A stretch of DNA of 64,000 nucleotides from Patiria miniata (taxonomy: Eukaryota; Echinodermata; Asteroidea; Valvatida; Asterinidae), in assembly GCF_015706575.1 (NCBI RefSeq), contig NW_024037063.1, forward strand, positions 21,762,927 to 21,826,926. Reading direction: 5' to 3'. This document shows, in pieces, positions 23,376 through 38,009 of the stretch. A model generated the notes under the pieces. That model did no database searches and was not told the origin of the DNA. It worked only from the letters and a program-made list of their open reading frames with translations. Made by a program: the position numbers and the translations under genes. Every line of letters begins with the position of its first letter. Positions within the stretch are counted from its first letter, which is position 1.

Positions 23376-26300
23376 CTGAAGATTAACAAAGATTATCAAA
23401 TGTAGATTAAGAAAAAAGAACAACTCAAAAGTTATGTGGAAAAGGTTAGCAATTAAGATTAAATTTTAGTTTCACAGAACATGCAAATAAAAACAGATCT
23501 ACATATAAGGCCAAAAAGAAAGTCTCAGTTTTCTGGTCTATGCATGTATCGCTGTAGCCATGCGCGTTGGCAAAATTTAAAAAAAAAAAATCCATGTAAG
23601 ACGATTTCTCAAAATCACCAAACTCTCTGATTTGACTGGAATCCTGCTGCTGCACAATTTTAACATGTTTTTAGATGGGGTTACGATCTAGTATAAGCTT
23701 TATCTGGCCTCTCTGGGCTCCCATATATTTTGCACTAAATTTAGTCGGACACCATTTGCAACTTGTAAACGCTTTTAACTAGCGCAACATGTAAGGGAGC
23801 AGACTAATGACCAGCCTAGCAGCTCATGCACAATGTCGATGTCGCTGTATGGTCTGACGTTACTGTTTTCTCTGATTTTTGTCTTGACTATCCAAATTTC
23901 CTGAAGACTGTTCTTGTCGGTCGAGATCATAAGTTGGGTGCAGAATTCTCAAGCCTTGTGGCCTTACTGAGGTCACCTGCGGCTCCAATCTGAAGGATAT
24001 TTTTGAGAGTTTAAAGGGGATCGAAGAGTCATCTGCAACATCAGCCGACATTTAAAGAAAAAAAAGTAGGGGGGAAAAAACTGTGCCACTGCACCAAGTT
24101 TTGGGGCAAGCTCCATACCAGAAACCCGAGACTTTTTTTGGCCTAAAGATGAAGGCTTAATATTTGGTTCTTAAAGTTTGAAAACACATGATTGGAATTA
24201 TTTACCTGTACAAGGTTGTCGTTTCGTCTCATCTGTAGTAGCGCCACCAATGCTATCTCGCTGTCTGCCTGTACTGCCGTGTTCTTGTCTTTGGTGTTGC
24301 TCACAAGAATGATGACTAAGGTTTTGATGACAGACACGCCCAGAGGTTTATCTGTTGCCTTGGCGATTTGTGTTATCATCTGTGCAGCTGTCATTTTGAT
24401 ATCGCTGGATGCATGGTTCAGATTCTGTCAAGAGAACAAATCAGATCAGCAGAATACTGGAGTCAATTGTGGCTTGAAATTTCCAACACGTAAAGACAAA
24501 GAGACATAATGCACTAGAAAGGAACATATCTTGTTTACATTTTCAAAAAAAGCCCTTTTGTTCTGTGTCAACTACGAGAATTTGGTGACTCGCATATCAA
24601 TAGAACTATTGTTATATCGTGTGCTTGGATACTGTAATTTCATTGGTTGAGAAGGGCCACGTGTCCAGTTTGTAAAAATGCATGTACAGTGGCTAACCTC
24701 ATATACAATGCGCGTTGCACGCACGCGTGTAGAACCTGCGCGCATTGCACGCACGTGTGTAGAACCTGCGCGCATGCTCAACTGAGCTGCATGCAATGCG
24801 TGCGAATCCGCTCAGTCTCATGTCGGCAGGAAGCAATTTTTTTCCCCAAACAACATCCGTTTCCCATCTTCTGATTGGTCCATTACGTGCATATCTAATG
24901 CCTTGTTCTCCACAACACAAACCCAAGATAGGCTTTACGTCTTGTGAGAAATGTTCCTTCCTCACTTTAGTTATTTAAAAGGTAAAATGAGAAGAAGTGA
25001 GAAACGCTCACTGGGGTTGGAAGTCGGATCACCTGATTAGAAGTCAGGACTACTTCCAACCAGTCCACGAAGCAGCTGCCAATCGTCGGTGATTTAAACA
25101 CCATTATTCCTTGCTATATAACTTTTTCTCCAAAGCCCTCGACATTATGCATAACGCAGAGAGAGAGCGCCCTCTTTTGATATTGTTGGATCTCGTTTTG
25201 GAAAAAATATTTCGCGGGCAGTTATCAAGAGTTACACCACACTGATTTTATTTACTTCTTGCATAGTAATGTCCAACCATTTATCGTTTTGACTTACTGG
25301 TACGATATAACAAAACAATTGTTGACTGCTGTGATGTGGGATATGCGGTTTTTAACCTCATCTGGACGCATAGCACCTGAGGCGAAATATGCGCCCCTCA
25401 GGTGTTAAAAACGTCATATCCCACATCACATCAGTCAACAATTGTTCATCGTTAAACTGCACTTAATTCATGATTAAACTTCAATAAAATTCATTATTAA
25501 ACTTGACAATGGAACAAACCCGGGCCCAGAAACATGCATACTGTAACTTAATCCTGGAACTCCGATTAAAATGATGATTGCACTACAGAATACCCACCTT
25601 GACAAGAACAGAGATGACATTAGCTGGTAAATCCTCATCTTTCATGACGAGATGCTGACCAAAGAATCCAATCGCTCGCAAACCACTAACAGATATAGGG
25701 ATCTGTGGACAGCCATTAACACATCACATCATCAGAGAAATAATCAAGCCATTCAATGCGGAACAATGCTTGAAGAAAGCAGGCATGTCAGACAAGACAT
25801 CCACACTCACCCTGTCATTGGCAATGTTTCTAGACACAGTCTCTAGCACCAGGGACCGGTATTTATCAGACAGTAGTTTCTCTGGAGCTTCTTTGATTGC
25901 AATCGCTAGAGCCACACTCCTACCGTGCTGCAACACCCACACAGCACTTGTATCATTCACTGCAATTTAACAAGGAAAAATAGTAGCACAAGTTCAGAGA
26001 GTAGTTTCATTTCAGCATTCTTTCCATTGATCAAGACAGAATTTAACCAAGAAATCTAAATTGCTTGAGAGATTTGGCATGTTCTGCTCTACCCCTAACC
26101 CTGCATGACGCAACACAGTGCATCAGCTCCATTTTATAAGTTACGATGGTTGATTCGGTAAAACTTTTGAGTAGCATTTTTTACAATAGAAGCACAACAT
26201 TTTGTTGACATAATTTGTTTGTTTGAGTGTTTCTTGCAATACTCACCCAGAAGGTTTGATGAGACAATAGAGTCCAGTTCCTCATCAGAGAGTATCGATT

Positions 26301-29300
26301 TGTTTGTTTGAGTGTTTCTGGCAATACTCACCGAGAAGGTTTGATAAGACAATGGAGTCTAGTTCCTCATCAGTGAGTATCGATTTGTTTGTTTGAGTGT
26401 TTCTTACAATACTCACCCAGAAGGTTTGATAAGACAATGGAATCCAGTTCCTCATCAGTGAGTATTGATTTGTTTGTTTGAGTGTTTCTTACAATACTCA
26501 CCCAGAAGGTTTGATAAGACAATGGAATCCAGTTCCTCATCAGTGAGTATCGGGCACAGCGTCCCCACGCAGCCTGCTGCTGCCATACGTGCCATGTCCT
26601 AGCAACGAAATCAGATCTTACATCAATATTTGAAAATTCACAGGTTCAAATTTGCTAATGATAATTAATTTTTCACCAATAGTAAGGTTATTCTATGATA
26701 GAATTTCCTGTAAGTTGTTGAAGTTACCGAGTTATCATTCAGACAATAAAGGCGCCTTTCCATACGCACGTTTTCCGTTGCATATACGTTGCGCTCGTGA
26801 TGTGTTTTGTGCGCGTAATTTACCTTTCCATATATACGTGAAGTATGCACAGTGAATTTGGTTTGCAATGTAGGAAGAAGAAAATGGCAAGCCCTCAAAA
26901 TCAAATGCGTCTATTGATTGCAGATGCAGCTTACAGAAAAAGAATTCATTCCAATCAAAAACAAAAACACTGGGTGTGGGTCCATGAAATCTTCCAAAGC
27001 AGGAAAGACAATCATTTAGATTGCAAGGCGGTATGGTAGGGGGATATTGCGCTTGCGCCAAGCGTTGCGTATGCGTCAAAATCGCTCATAGAGTGATTTG
27101 GACGGACAGTCGGAAAGTACACGCAACGTATATATACACATGAAAAGGGACGTGTGCTACAATATGAAGTCAATTTTTGTGGCCGTCAAAATGAAACGCA
27201 ATGTAACGGACCAAAGAAACGTGCATATGGAAAGGCACCTTAAGACCTTGAATCTGACCTCTGGTATTGACAGTAATCCTAGCAGTGTGGCAGTGATGGC
27301 TTTCCTGTTGGCATCACTCATCTTAGTTCCTCCTCCTCTGATGACTCCACGTATGGCTTGTAAGAAAGTCTCCCTGTAGCAAGGAACAACATCAGTCACT
27401 GATAACTGAATCTTAACTATTTTGAAAGTGACGGAATCAACTTCTCATAATTATATCAGTGTGTTACTACCAGCTGAGCCAAATAAATCAGACGCCGGCC
27501 TTTCATCGGGCTTGAGCAAGACGCATCAAAGCTACCAATTTGAAGGCTGTTTCATGTTTGTTTTTATCGCATGACGAAACAGTCGTTAAAAAGAAATGCG
27601 CAAAACCAACTTCCCGTGTACATGCATAGAACACAAATTTTCACCAGAAAATAAAAAGTTTACTCAATAAATTTCACACGCAAGGTAGTACTACACAAGA
27701 TGGGATAGAGTCGTTCTTGCTCCCCGTTTCATCACTCTATTTTAAAAGTCGACTAGGTTTTGGCATACAATTAAATTTTGTAAACAAGCTATTTTGATTT
27801 AAACTACCCACATAGCCTTATCAGAAATCTTTCAAATCTGTTTCTACAGCAGTTTTCTTCCTTGAAACTATAACTCTAGGCTGACACTCATCTTTAACGG
27901 GAATGATGTCCAGACGATATACAAATTAACATACGCATTAATGAGATAAGACGACCCTCAGACCGATCACAAGACGAATTCAGTCGTATTATTAAGGGAG
28001 TTAGGACGTGTTGAACAGGTCTTAAGTTTAGTACAATCGATCCTAGGACAAGTAGCGAGTTAAGACAAGTTACCCTTCCTAAGACACGTCTTAGCATCTT
28101 CTGAAATCTACCCCTGGTATCTGAGTTAAGAATCCATCACTTCTGTCTCACAGTCTTACCTGACTCCTATATCATTATCTTCATTCTTGATGCCGGTATG
28201 TAGCTCAGTAAATAGCGGATCTACCCTTGCGTGTATGATGACAAGCTTAGACAAAGCTGAGGCTGCTTCAAGGCGGACTGCTCGGTTAGAATCAGACAGC
28301 GCCCTCTGGAAGGTTGTTTGTAGTTGAGGAAGGAAGGGCTTCAGCAGAACACCAACCTTAAAGCGTAAACATTCAGGACGAAGATTTCAACACTACTGTG
28401 CACTCAGTGTAACATGAGACGCTTCACCAAAATTAATATTATACAGGGGTGAGTAAAAAAAAAGTCCCTTTGGACAGGTCCTTGTCTCCCACAAAAATGG
28501 GAACAATTATCGTTTTTTCCTCTTCAGCCAACATTCGGTATGGGTATCAGTGACCACATTCAGTACAGATTTCACTGATATCCATCCATGCATGCAAAGG
28601 ATACAGGCCTTTCTTTGTGACTACCTGAAAACACTACCAACACAATGTTTTCTAATATTTTTAAAGGGATATGTAACGTTATTTAATGGCCAGCACACTG
28701 CAAGACAGAACATTTCAAAGTAGCCATGGCAAGGCCACAGTTTACTGCTGTCCCATGGGCCTTGATGGTCAGAATGTTTATGAAACAGGTAGTGTTCAAG
28801 ACACGATAGGTCAATTTGGAGAACACCTTCCGGAGGTACCACAGCCCGACACTCTGACAGTGCGCAGAAACGTTGTAAAATACGGACCTCCAGATCTTAC
28901 CCCCTTTGATTTTTTTCTTTGGGGGTACCTCAAGGACCGGGTGAACCACATTGTGCCAAACACCCTGCAGGAATTTCACCAATAAATTACTGGTGAAATC
29001 CAAGCCCTCAGAAGAACACGGATGGTCCGCAGAGCTATTGCAGACATGAGGACACTGGCACAACTATGCATTGATCTGAATGACAGACAGGTGGAGGGTC
29101 GAGCAACCTTATCTGTAATTCAGGTTCAAGTTCAGTAAATGTAATTCCATTTAATTATGACCTGTTCTGTTATTCCTTTTATTTCTTTCATTGCCCAGAG
29201 GCCCATTGTTGCCATTGTGTTGATAGCAAGAGGCCTATTCTAAACATTGTGTTGGTAGTGTTCTCTGGTAGTCACAAAGAAAGGCCTGCATCCTATTCAG

Positions 29301-32300
29301 GCATGGATGAATATCAGTAAAACTTTTACCGACTGTGGTCCATACCCAGACCGAATGTTGGCTGAAGAGAAAAAATGGTCACCTTTCCCATTTTTGTGGG
29401 AGACAAGAGCTTATCCAAAGGGACATTTTTTTTAACTCACCCTGTACAAGCATTCTGCACAAAGCAAGACACTAAATGTAAGCTTGAAATAAACCACACT
29501 CTGTATGCTATTTAGAGACTTCAAGGGGCATTAAAACAAAACAACTGTAGTCTGATGTTGACAGCTCGAGGACCCTAAGAGCGCTTTTCAAGAATCCTTA
29601 GTTTCATTGCCAGAAAGATTTCAGATAATAAACAAAAAATAGCTAAATAAGTAAATAAATGATTGGATGTTGTCCCTGCTACATGTAACATAAGATCCTA
29701 TTTGTAATAATCTCACCTTCCCCAGTAGCAGAGTCAGCGTTTGTAAGATGGCCACTTTCAGTGTCCATGTGTAGCGATCACCTAAGACTCTGATCAACGG
29801 TCCAGTGATATTGACAACTTGGGACTTCAGAGCGTCGTTGCTAGTCAACTGGATGACTTGACCTAAACCTGAAGCTGCTTGTTCCTTCAGCTCTTGGGGA
29901 CCGTTCAGCAACGCTTCCCTGAAAATGGGTAGGATCGGGGAGATGCCCTTCTTAGGCAGACAGAATCCTGGTAGTTCTTTGCCTTGTAGGCCATCAGCAG
30001 CGTAGCGAATGGCTTGGCGGAGGGAGGCAATATGCTGCAACTGATCTGCTGAAGTCAGACTCTGCATGAGAACACCAGGGAAAAATGACATGATAATCAA
30101 CGCCTCTTGTCGAGCTCGTCAGTTTTTGAATAGCTAATGGATGAGGCTGCTCTAGTACACATTGATAGTTCCACGGTTAAATTTAAACTGCGCTACTCTG
30201 AATGTTATCATAACAAGCTTGATCGGATCTGGGAAGCTGCGGGCCAACAAAATGTTCACCTTATTTTGGCCTTTACCTCACAGCTGTAGGTCAGACGGAG
30301 AGGTCACAATGGACATTTTGTTAATGTTTGACCAAGGTCAACATGTTGGCAGCGTTACTTTTGTCATTCAGCTTCTTTGAAATTTGACCTATTTTGACAT
30401 CGACCCCATAGCTGTAGGTCAGATGAAGAGGTCACCATGGACATTTGTTAATGTTTGACCAAGGCCAACAAGTTGAAAGCGCTACTTGTGTCATTGAGTT
30501 TATTTGACATATGACGTTATTTTGACCTTGACCCCATGATGACCTTTGACCCCAGTTTAGTCACGTGAAATGTAGGGGCTGGGCTACTGATACTTTTGAC
30601 AAGGTTTGATTGAAATCGGTCAAACTATGTAGCAGCAATAGACAATGTCAACGTTTGTTACTAACTAACTAACGTACGGACTAATGGAGAGACATGATGA
30701 TTTGTCGAGCTGCTACTCGCAGCTTAAAATATTGCCAAGATTAAATCGGTGACATTCAATTTCTAGGATAACATCAGGCTCACGGGAATCACGCTCAGGT
30801 AGTACACACGCCCTTGACCAATACCGTTACCAAAATGCGCACGCACCTCGTCTTTAAGAACGCGTGCAGCATGAGCACGAACGTGGTGCCACCTCAAAAA
30901 CGGCTTCTAATTTTGTTTGCTCAAGTAGTCCAAAGCACAAAACATTTCCCAGCATGCTGCTCAAGCTAGACTGCCAAACATTACTGAAACCATCTTTGTG
31001 TCCATGGGGAACAAACAAGTCAATTTTGGTACTTAAGGCACACAGGGTTAACCAATTCTGCCCTCACAGGTATTGCATCTGTTGGAAGGAAATCAATTCA
31101 TCAAATGGAAATCCGTAATCAAATAACATGACAAAATTCTTACCTTAGTGACTGCATTGAGTGCGTCCCATGTGACATCCAACACACTGCGATCGTCATC
31201 CTTCATCAGGAATATCAATCCACGCAGAAGCGCTGGCACAAACTGCGAGTAACTGACTTTAGTTTGGCTGCAGTAGACAAACAGGATGGTGGCAGCAGCA
31301 CGACGTACCCCAGCGCTTGGGCTCTTAGTGGCTGGTAAGATCTCATCCATGATAATCTGAAGACCTAACTCATCCTTGACTGACAGAACAACAGTCTGAC
31401 AATGCTGAAGCTCCTGAAAATTAATGAAGATCAAGTAAAGCCAATAAGAAATTTTATTTCTTGAAGTCTTCATTCCGACAAGATGGTGTGACTGTTGTTT
31501 TCGTAATGGCCGGAGTTACTGGAGATGAAAATTTTTAAGGACGTACTCACCTCCTGTCCTTGTGGAGTTCCTACACTGTTTTTCAGGGCATCCATGAGGG
31601 CAGGAAGAATCTTATGAAGATGCTTAGTGAGTGATTCCCCAGCAACCTCAGAAAGGATGGCTAGAACTCTGGTGTTCACGGGAGGTTGAATCAGCTACGG
31701 ACAACCAAAGAAAATACATTGTTGCTAGCATCGTGACTTAGGGCGTGATCCCTGTCTACATGGGTTAATGGCTTCTGACTAGCGCCCTTGAACAACGACA
31801 TTGACAAAATGGGGAACCACCAACATAGGGCTGGATAGCTCAGTTGGTAGACCACTGGAACGGCAATCCAGAAGTCGCAGGTTCAAACCCTGCTCCCCTC
31901 AATTTCTTTGTTGAAGTTTCAAAAACAAAATACAAGATGAAACAAGTAAAGGTTCAGGCATAATGGCTACATGATGGGAGTTTGAACCGTCTACAAACAA
32001 ATGAAGACAACACATGACTGGTATACCTTAGGAATCAGGAACGGTAGAACCACTCGACTCTTGACCATCATAACTTGCTTCAAACCATCCAAGGCATAAG
32101 GACCTTTCACGTCATCATCAAGTTGCTTCAACAAATCTGGTAGAATGTCATCCAATGCTTTGTGTCCTGCACGATAAACATCACACACATGTACTCAGAG
32201 ACTGTGAGGTTCATCTCAGTAGTCGTGACAAAAAAAATCTAAAGGCCCTCTCACACTGTCACGTCTATTCATGGCGTTCATATTGCGTTGTTGAAATAAT

Positions 32301-35300
32301 TAAAAATGTAACAAAACGCCATTTGTCCAGGCGTCAAGTTAGTACGTACGACGTTCTTGGAGTCCTTATAGTGAGCTTGATGCGACCTTAAAACGTACGT
32401 GTGACGTCAGCAGCCAGAAGCACGGTGTATATTAATACTCGGGCCCAAACGGACGATAGTCATTGAGTCTTTGCATTTTGAACAGCATAGACGCAGAGGA
32501 GACGCACAGTCCTGATGCATGCACGTTCGTGGAGTTCTCACGACGTCGCTCCCGCCTGCCTGCGCGTTGCGAGTACGTCATGGCCGTTCACGAGGAGTTT
32601 GCGCACAGTCTTTACCGCGTTCTGGTCAAAACGCCGAGGCGCGGCGTTTGTTTTGTGCATGTCCAAAATGAACGTGGCAGTTTGGCGTTCAGCGAAGTCC
32701 TTGGAGTCCCTCTGAAGTCCTCAACTAGTATCAATGAGTCCCCACGCCGTCATCAGCGTTCCCAGCCTTTTAGTCAATTTTCTTCGTTGCGGTACGAACT
32801 CCATACCGGAACGTGACAGTGTGACAGGGCCTTTAGCACAGGAGTTGCTTTCAATGAAACGTTTTCCAACATAAACAACATCACAATGGAAATGCAAAAT
32901 AAAGAGGAAATTTCTTACCAATGGTGGAGTGTAGATTATCAAACGTCTTGGCTGCTGCTTCTCTGACGTCTGGCAGCGGATCACACAAAGCTTTCCTGAC
33001 CGTTGGAACAATGTTATCTACAAAACCCAAAACCTACAACAAAACAACAGGGGACTTTGTTTAAGTCTTACTTTGCCCCTGGTAACAATGTTAGTAGTTT
33101 TAAAACTGTTGACTGCTCCCAAATTATTCTATTATATTCTTTTCTCTACTAACTTTGAATATATTGATTGTTGTAACTAAGATCCATTCAAAATCCATTT
33201 AAATTCTACAAATCACATTTTTATCGCGGCTGAAACAAATTTTGGAATCTCAGGCCTCTGAAAGTCCGACAAATCGACAAATTTGTTGTTAAACTTTCCC
33301 AAATGAACTCCTTAGCAGTGCACATTTCTATAAACGCAATCACAATGAAATTTGGAGTATACATTCATCACTTGTCCTGATTATTTACACAAATTTTCAT
33401 CAACATTCTATGTATTGTAAGCTGTATCTCAAAATATAGCCGTGCAGCGTCAAACTTGTTTTGTACCAGAGGGTCACTTGTTCTTTACATTACCTGTTCC
33501 CTGCTGGTGGATTCCATGATCTCACTCAGACCCACACATACTCCTTGTCGCTGGTCACTCTGATCAGAATCCAAACCTTTCTCTAAGATTGGAATAATCT
33601 CAGGAAGAACTCGCTCTCCTAACTTTCGCACAAGATCTCCCAAAGTACGAGCTGCAACCTACACAAAGGCAAAAGGCAAATCCCACAAATTAATCATATC
33701 TGTTTATAGACAGTAGAATGTCAGTCGTACCATGGAGGTAGGAATAGAAGGAGTTAGCACAAGCACAGATCAAACGGGCCATGTCTCACGCCGCGATCGA
33801 TCAGATAACGACCGCAAAGTAAACACATTCCACGCTCAACCTGCTGAAAACCGCAAAAATGCATCCGCAAAAATGCATGCGCATTGCATGCGGCTAATAC
33901 GGAAAACTGCCACTAAGTTTCGTTTTTCGACCTTGCAATTTTTTTTTTTCCAAAAGTGCTAAGCATCGCTAAGTTACGATTCTGGCATCATTTGAAAGCG
34001 CTATGTTTCCAAAACATTTCCTGTTATTTTTATTCAAAGGGCATGGCAGGAACCTGCCAAAAATGCCTAACATTTCACCAGGTAATTCACGAAATTTCAC
34101 ATTTATCCGAAATATGACAAATTTACTTGCCAAACCAATTATTGGCCGATTTTCATCGTTCAAAAGATGACATGACAAAGATTTTTGTTGCGCATCCAAA
34201 AAACAAGACCCCGATAGCATGTCTACGCTCGAAACGTACTGCGCATGTCCGAAGTATATATTTGATTGTTGGATGGTAGGAAGTATGTACTCCAGTCAGG
34301 CTTCTTCGGTAGGGAACGCGACAAAGCTGAGCGCGCGGTCGGCATTAGACATAGCGTTCAAGGGGATTAAAGGTGGTCGTTAAAATGTCAATGCGCTGCA
34401 TGATATCCCATAGCTCACCACAGTGGCCTGGAATATGCTAATTGGGATTAAAACCAGGGGGAATTTCGTGTTAACTCCTTCTATTCCTACCTCCATGGTC
34501 GTACATAGGTAAAATTCTTTTACAGTTCTTTTTATATTTACAAGTACATTATTAAAGGAAAAATGTGTGTTCCGGAGGTATTATAACACTCTGTTTAAAA
34601 CCGGTTTCAGTCTGGATGGGTAATTATCATCCATCCAGTGAGCTAAACGAACGCACCCATAGAGAACACGATGAGATGATAACAGTTACCAACCTGTCTC
34701 TTATCATAGCTGGTACTCGCCAAGCAGCCAAGCAATAATCCAAACAGTGTGGAGAGAATCTCTCGTAGTGTCCGTGGAGTGTTGACTACAACCACTTTCC
34801 AGACATGCAGAGCAGCTTGTCGTACCATCAACGCTGTATCAGATCGACCCATGTACAGACCGGCAAGTACACGGTTTCTTCTGTCCATACCCAACACTTT
34901 CAGAATGGACTACAAACAGAAAAGAAACCCACCAAATTATCAATGGGCAACAGTCGTTGACAAGAAGTGTACAATGCCGAAAGTTCGGCTGGAAAACTAT
35001 TTTCCTGGTGCAAAAATGCTGGCAGTTCTCTGTTAGTCCGAAAACTTGAGACTTTCAATACTGTGTATGAGAGTCCAAAAACTTAAGGCATGTATATCAT
35101 GCAAAAGTTTGTTGCGTAAAAAAAACAGCGTGAGTTAATTATGCAAGCTTCTTACTCGCAACAGTTTGCTCACATTTCTCGAAACGTCTGTGATGCTAAG
35201 TTGTTGTTGTGAGCATCGCACCATCCTAATTTCAGCTGTTAATTCTATTTTTACTGAAGTTCGAACATGATACATCATGTTGATGTGATCGCAATGAATT

Positions 35301-37968
35301 ATGGATACTAACCAAAAAACTCCTCCGCTGTAACATTTTCATATGGTCGTGAAGTGAAACAGTGCCCTCTTGCTGTTACAACCTCGCATTTGCAATACGA
35401 ATAATGTATGTTTTCAATAGAGGGCGCTATGTTATTTGGCCAACCATTAAAAAAACAAGAATACTTTGCGAAGCACACAAGCTTTCTAGAACAAAATGGG
35501 TGAAATTCAAGCTGCCATTAACATTGGATTAAAGGTCTAAAATTTCGCAGGAGACATGCTTGTAACTATAGCGTTTTGAGGTACTGTTGTGTGGGCGATA
35601 ATTAGCCGAATGGCGAGTGAAAAAACGTCGGTAGTAATTTTGCATTTTTTGTATGCAGTTACGGTCCCAGTCTAGTGCAATGTACTTGACAGTTAATAGC
35701 GAGAGGAAAGAATGGCTCTAGGAAACTTGTAGTCTTTCAAGGCATTGTAGGTTAACATTTACGTCAGTCCAAGTACTAACCTTAGTTGAGTGTTCAGTTC
35801 CAAAGTTATCATCTTCTCCACTGACGGTCGACTGCTTGCCCGTGACCCCTGACACTCGGTACAACAGATCACCTAATAACTGGACAGAGCTGTAGCGAAT
35901 TCTCCAATTCTCATCAAACAAACCCTTCTCTAATTCTGGTAGGAAGACAGATACAGATGTCTCTGCAAACATGTGGACGATGCGTTGGCCGGCTCGTAAG
36001 GCCGTATCACGGACAAACTCGGATTCATCTGCCAGGGCCTGGGATAAAAATGGAAGTAAATGCTTTTGAAACTCAGACAAATTTAATGAAGATACATAAT
36101 AATCAAAATTTTCAATGGTACTTTTTTTGCATGTTACAAAAGATTTACTTTGGAAAGAGACCATATTGGCTTAAAGCATCATTATGAAAGTTTATGGAAA
36201 TTTCACCCAACCATCCATACCTGAAAGAAATACAATGGAACGCCGCTATAACGAACATCGCTGGATCCACTGAAATTGTTCGTAATAGTGATCGTTCAGC
36301 ATAGCGATTTTAAGCTGCCGGTGCTCTGGTACGCACTTTTCAATAAATATCGCCCTTCAAAACTTCACCCTGCACGCCCTGGTAGTTACTGAAAGACAAC
36401 TTTGAACATGTGCCGACTATAAACCTCTGTCCAATGATGTCACACTGTGTTTACCTGTGCACTTTCCTATGGAGCCAGTGGGGGCCCACGGTCCACTGAG
36501 CACCATAGGAAAGCACACACGTAAACAAAGTGTGACGTCATCAGTACAGAGGCTTATTGAACTACGTAATCCCACAGTTTTTGAGCTTACTATCTACAGC
36601 AACGGGTGGCCGTTCCCCTCTATTCCTTGGGAAATAATAGCCGCTAGTCATTCTTCTGTTGACATTTTTCAACAACAATGTTAAGTACGTTTTGTACACA
36701 AAAACCGGGAGCCAAGGACGATGTTTGGTATAGCTGAATGTTCGGTACAGCAGTGTTCGGTATAGCGGCGTGCCACTGTACTGCAATTGGTTGGAAATAC
36801 CACACTCTACTGAGCTATAATATCCATACATTCTTTCCTTACCTTTAAGATAGCAGGGATAACCTTGCCGACATACGCTGTGAATCTATCACCAAATGTC
36901 CCAGGTAGATAGATGAACATCATGATGTAACCGTCTCTGACATGAGGTGGGATGTCGGGTGCTTCGGCTGTCTTGATGATATCAGGCATCAACTTGGCTA
37001 GTTTCTCTATCCCCATACCTGCCATGACTTCACTCAAACCTGCAACAAATTATATCCATTCATGCATCAGATCAACAAATTAATTCAATCTCTTGAACAT
37101 AAAACAGGTAATGAGTTTTGTAACAATTTACCTAATGACTACAGGTATACAGGGTGGTCCAACAAAAAAAAAAGTTAACACTTTTTCAGATGCAGATTTC
37201 TCAATACTGGGGAGACATGTTGAAATTGTTTTAAGATATTCCTAAACTACAAGATCTTGTCGGTATGTGGTGAAACCGTGTTGAAAATAAAGCCTAAATT
37301 AAGAAATGGCGGCCATTTAGAGAAAAATGGTCAACAACAATTTCTTCAATATGCAAGTCTATGAGACATGGTCAAAACAATAGCAAAGAACCACAGTAAC
37401 GATGACCATATCTCATACACCATTTCTGTAAATGACCGCCATTTCTTAAGTTAGACTTTATTTTCAACGCCATTTTCACCATATACCACCAAGATCTTGT
37501 AGTTTAGGAATATTGTAGCGCAATGCATTTTATAGAGGGCGCACTTTAGTTCTTTACTGGCATGACTGGTAGCTAGCGGGGTGCGCGTGCACTCACCCAG
37601 GTTTATGGGGGCACCAGCCAATAGCGCCAGTGTATATAAGCGGCCGAGCGCTCAGCTTCACTCTCTTTCTGCTGTGGCCGTAACCCGAGCGCGGTCTCGT
37701 GGAGTGTTCTTGCAATGCTCTAATCTCCCACAATTAACCAATAACCAATCACCTATAGTCGCAGTGGAGGGAGCCTCATACTTTGTGTAAGTGTAATTGT
37801 CAAATGATTCCTGCATCATAATCCAGATAATTAAGTAATCTCTGAGTTTATAAGGGAAGTGATTTAGTATAAGATCACGTAGGCGGGGGACAAAGGTAGG
37901 CTGAAACTGGAATGGTGAATAAACCATTGAAGCTAAGGGTAGGCACAAACCAGTGTGGAGTGTCCAAT

Positions 37969-38009
<41 letters not shown>

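Noticed and set aside
23860..24051. Minus-strand 63-codon ORF in the last GCN1 intron
   Set aside because: V39 and V40 join in phase without it, and no similarity or splice signals support it.
26134..26352. ORF containing an [13 protein letters not shown] peptide as an extra GCN1 exon
   Set aside because: It is one of the 85-bp copies of the V36 exon end. It lacks an acceptor, and V36 to V37 already join in phase.
31828..31900. Functional tRNA gene
   Set aside because: The acceptor stem does not pair, the D-stem is mutated, and the flanks match another copy of the same repeat.
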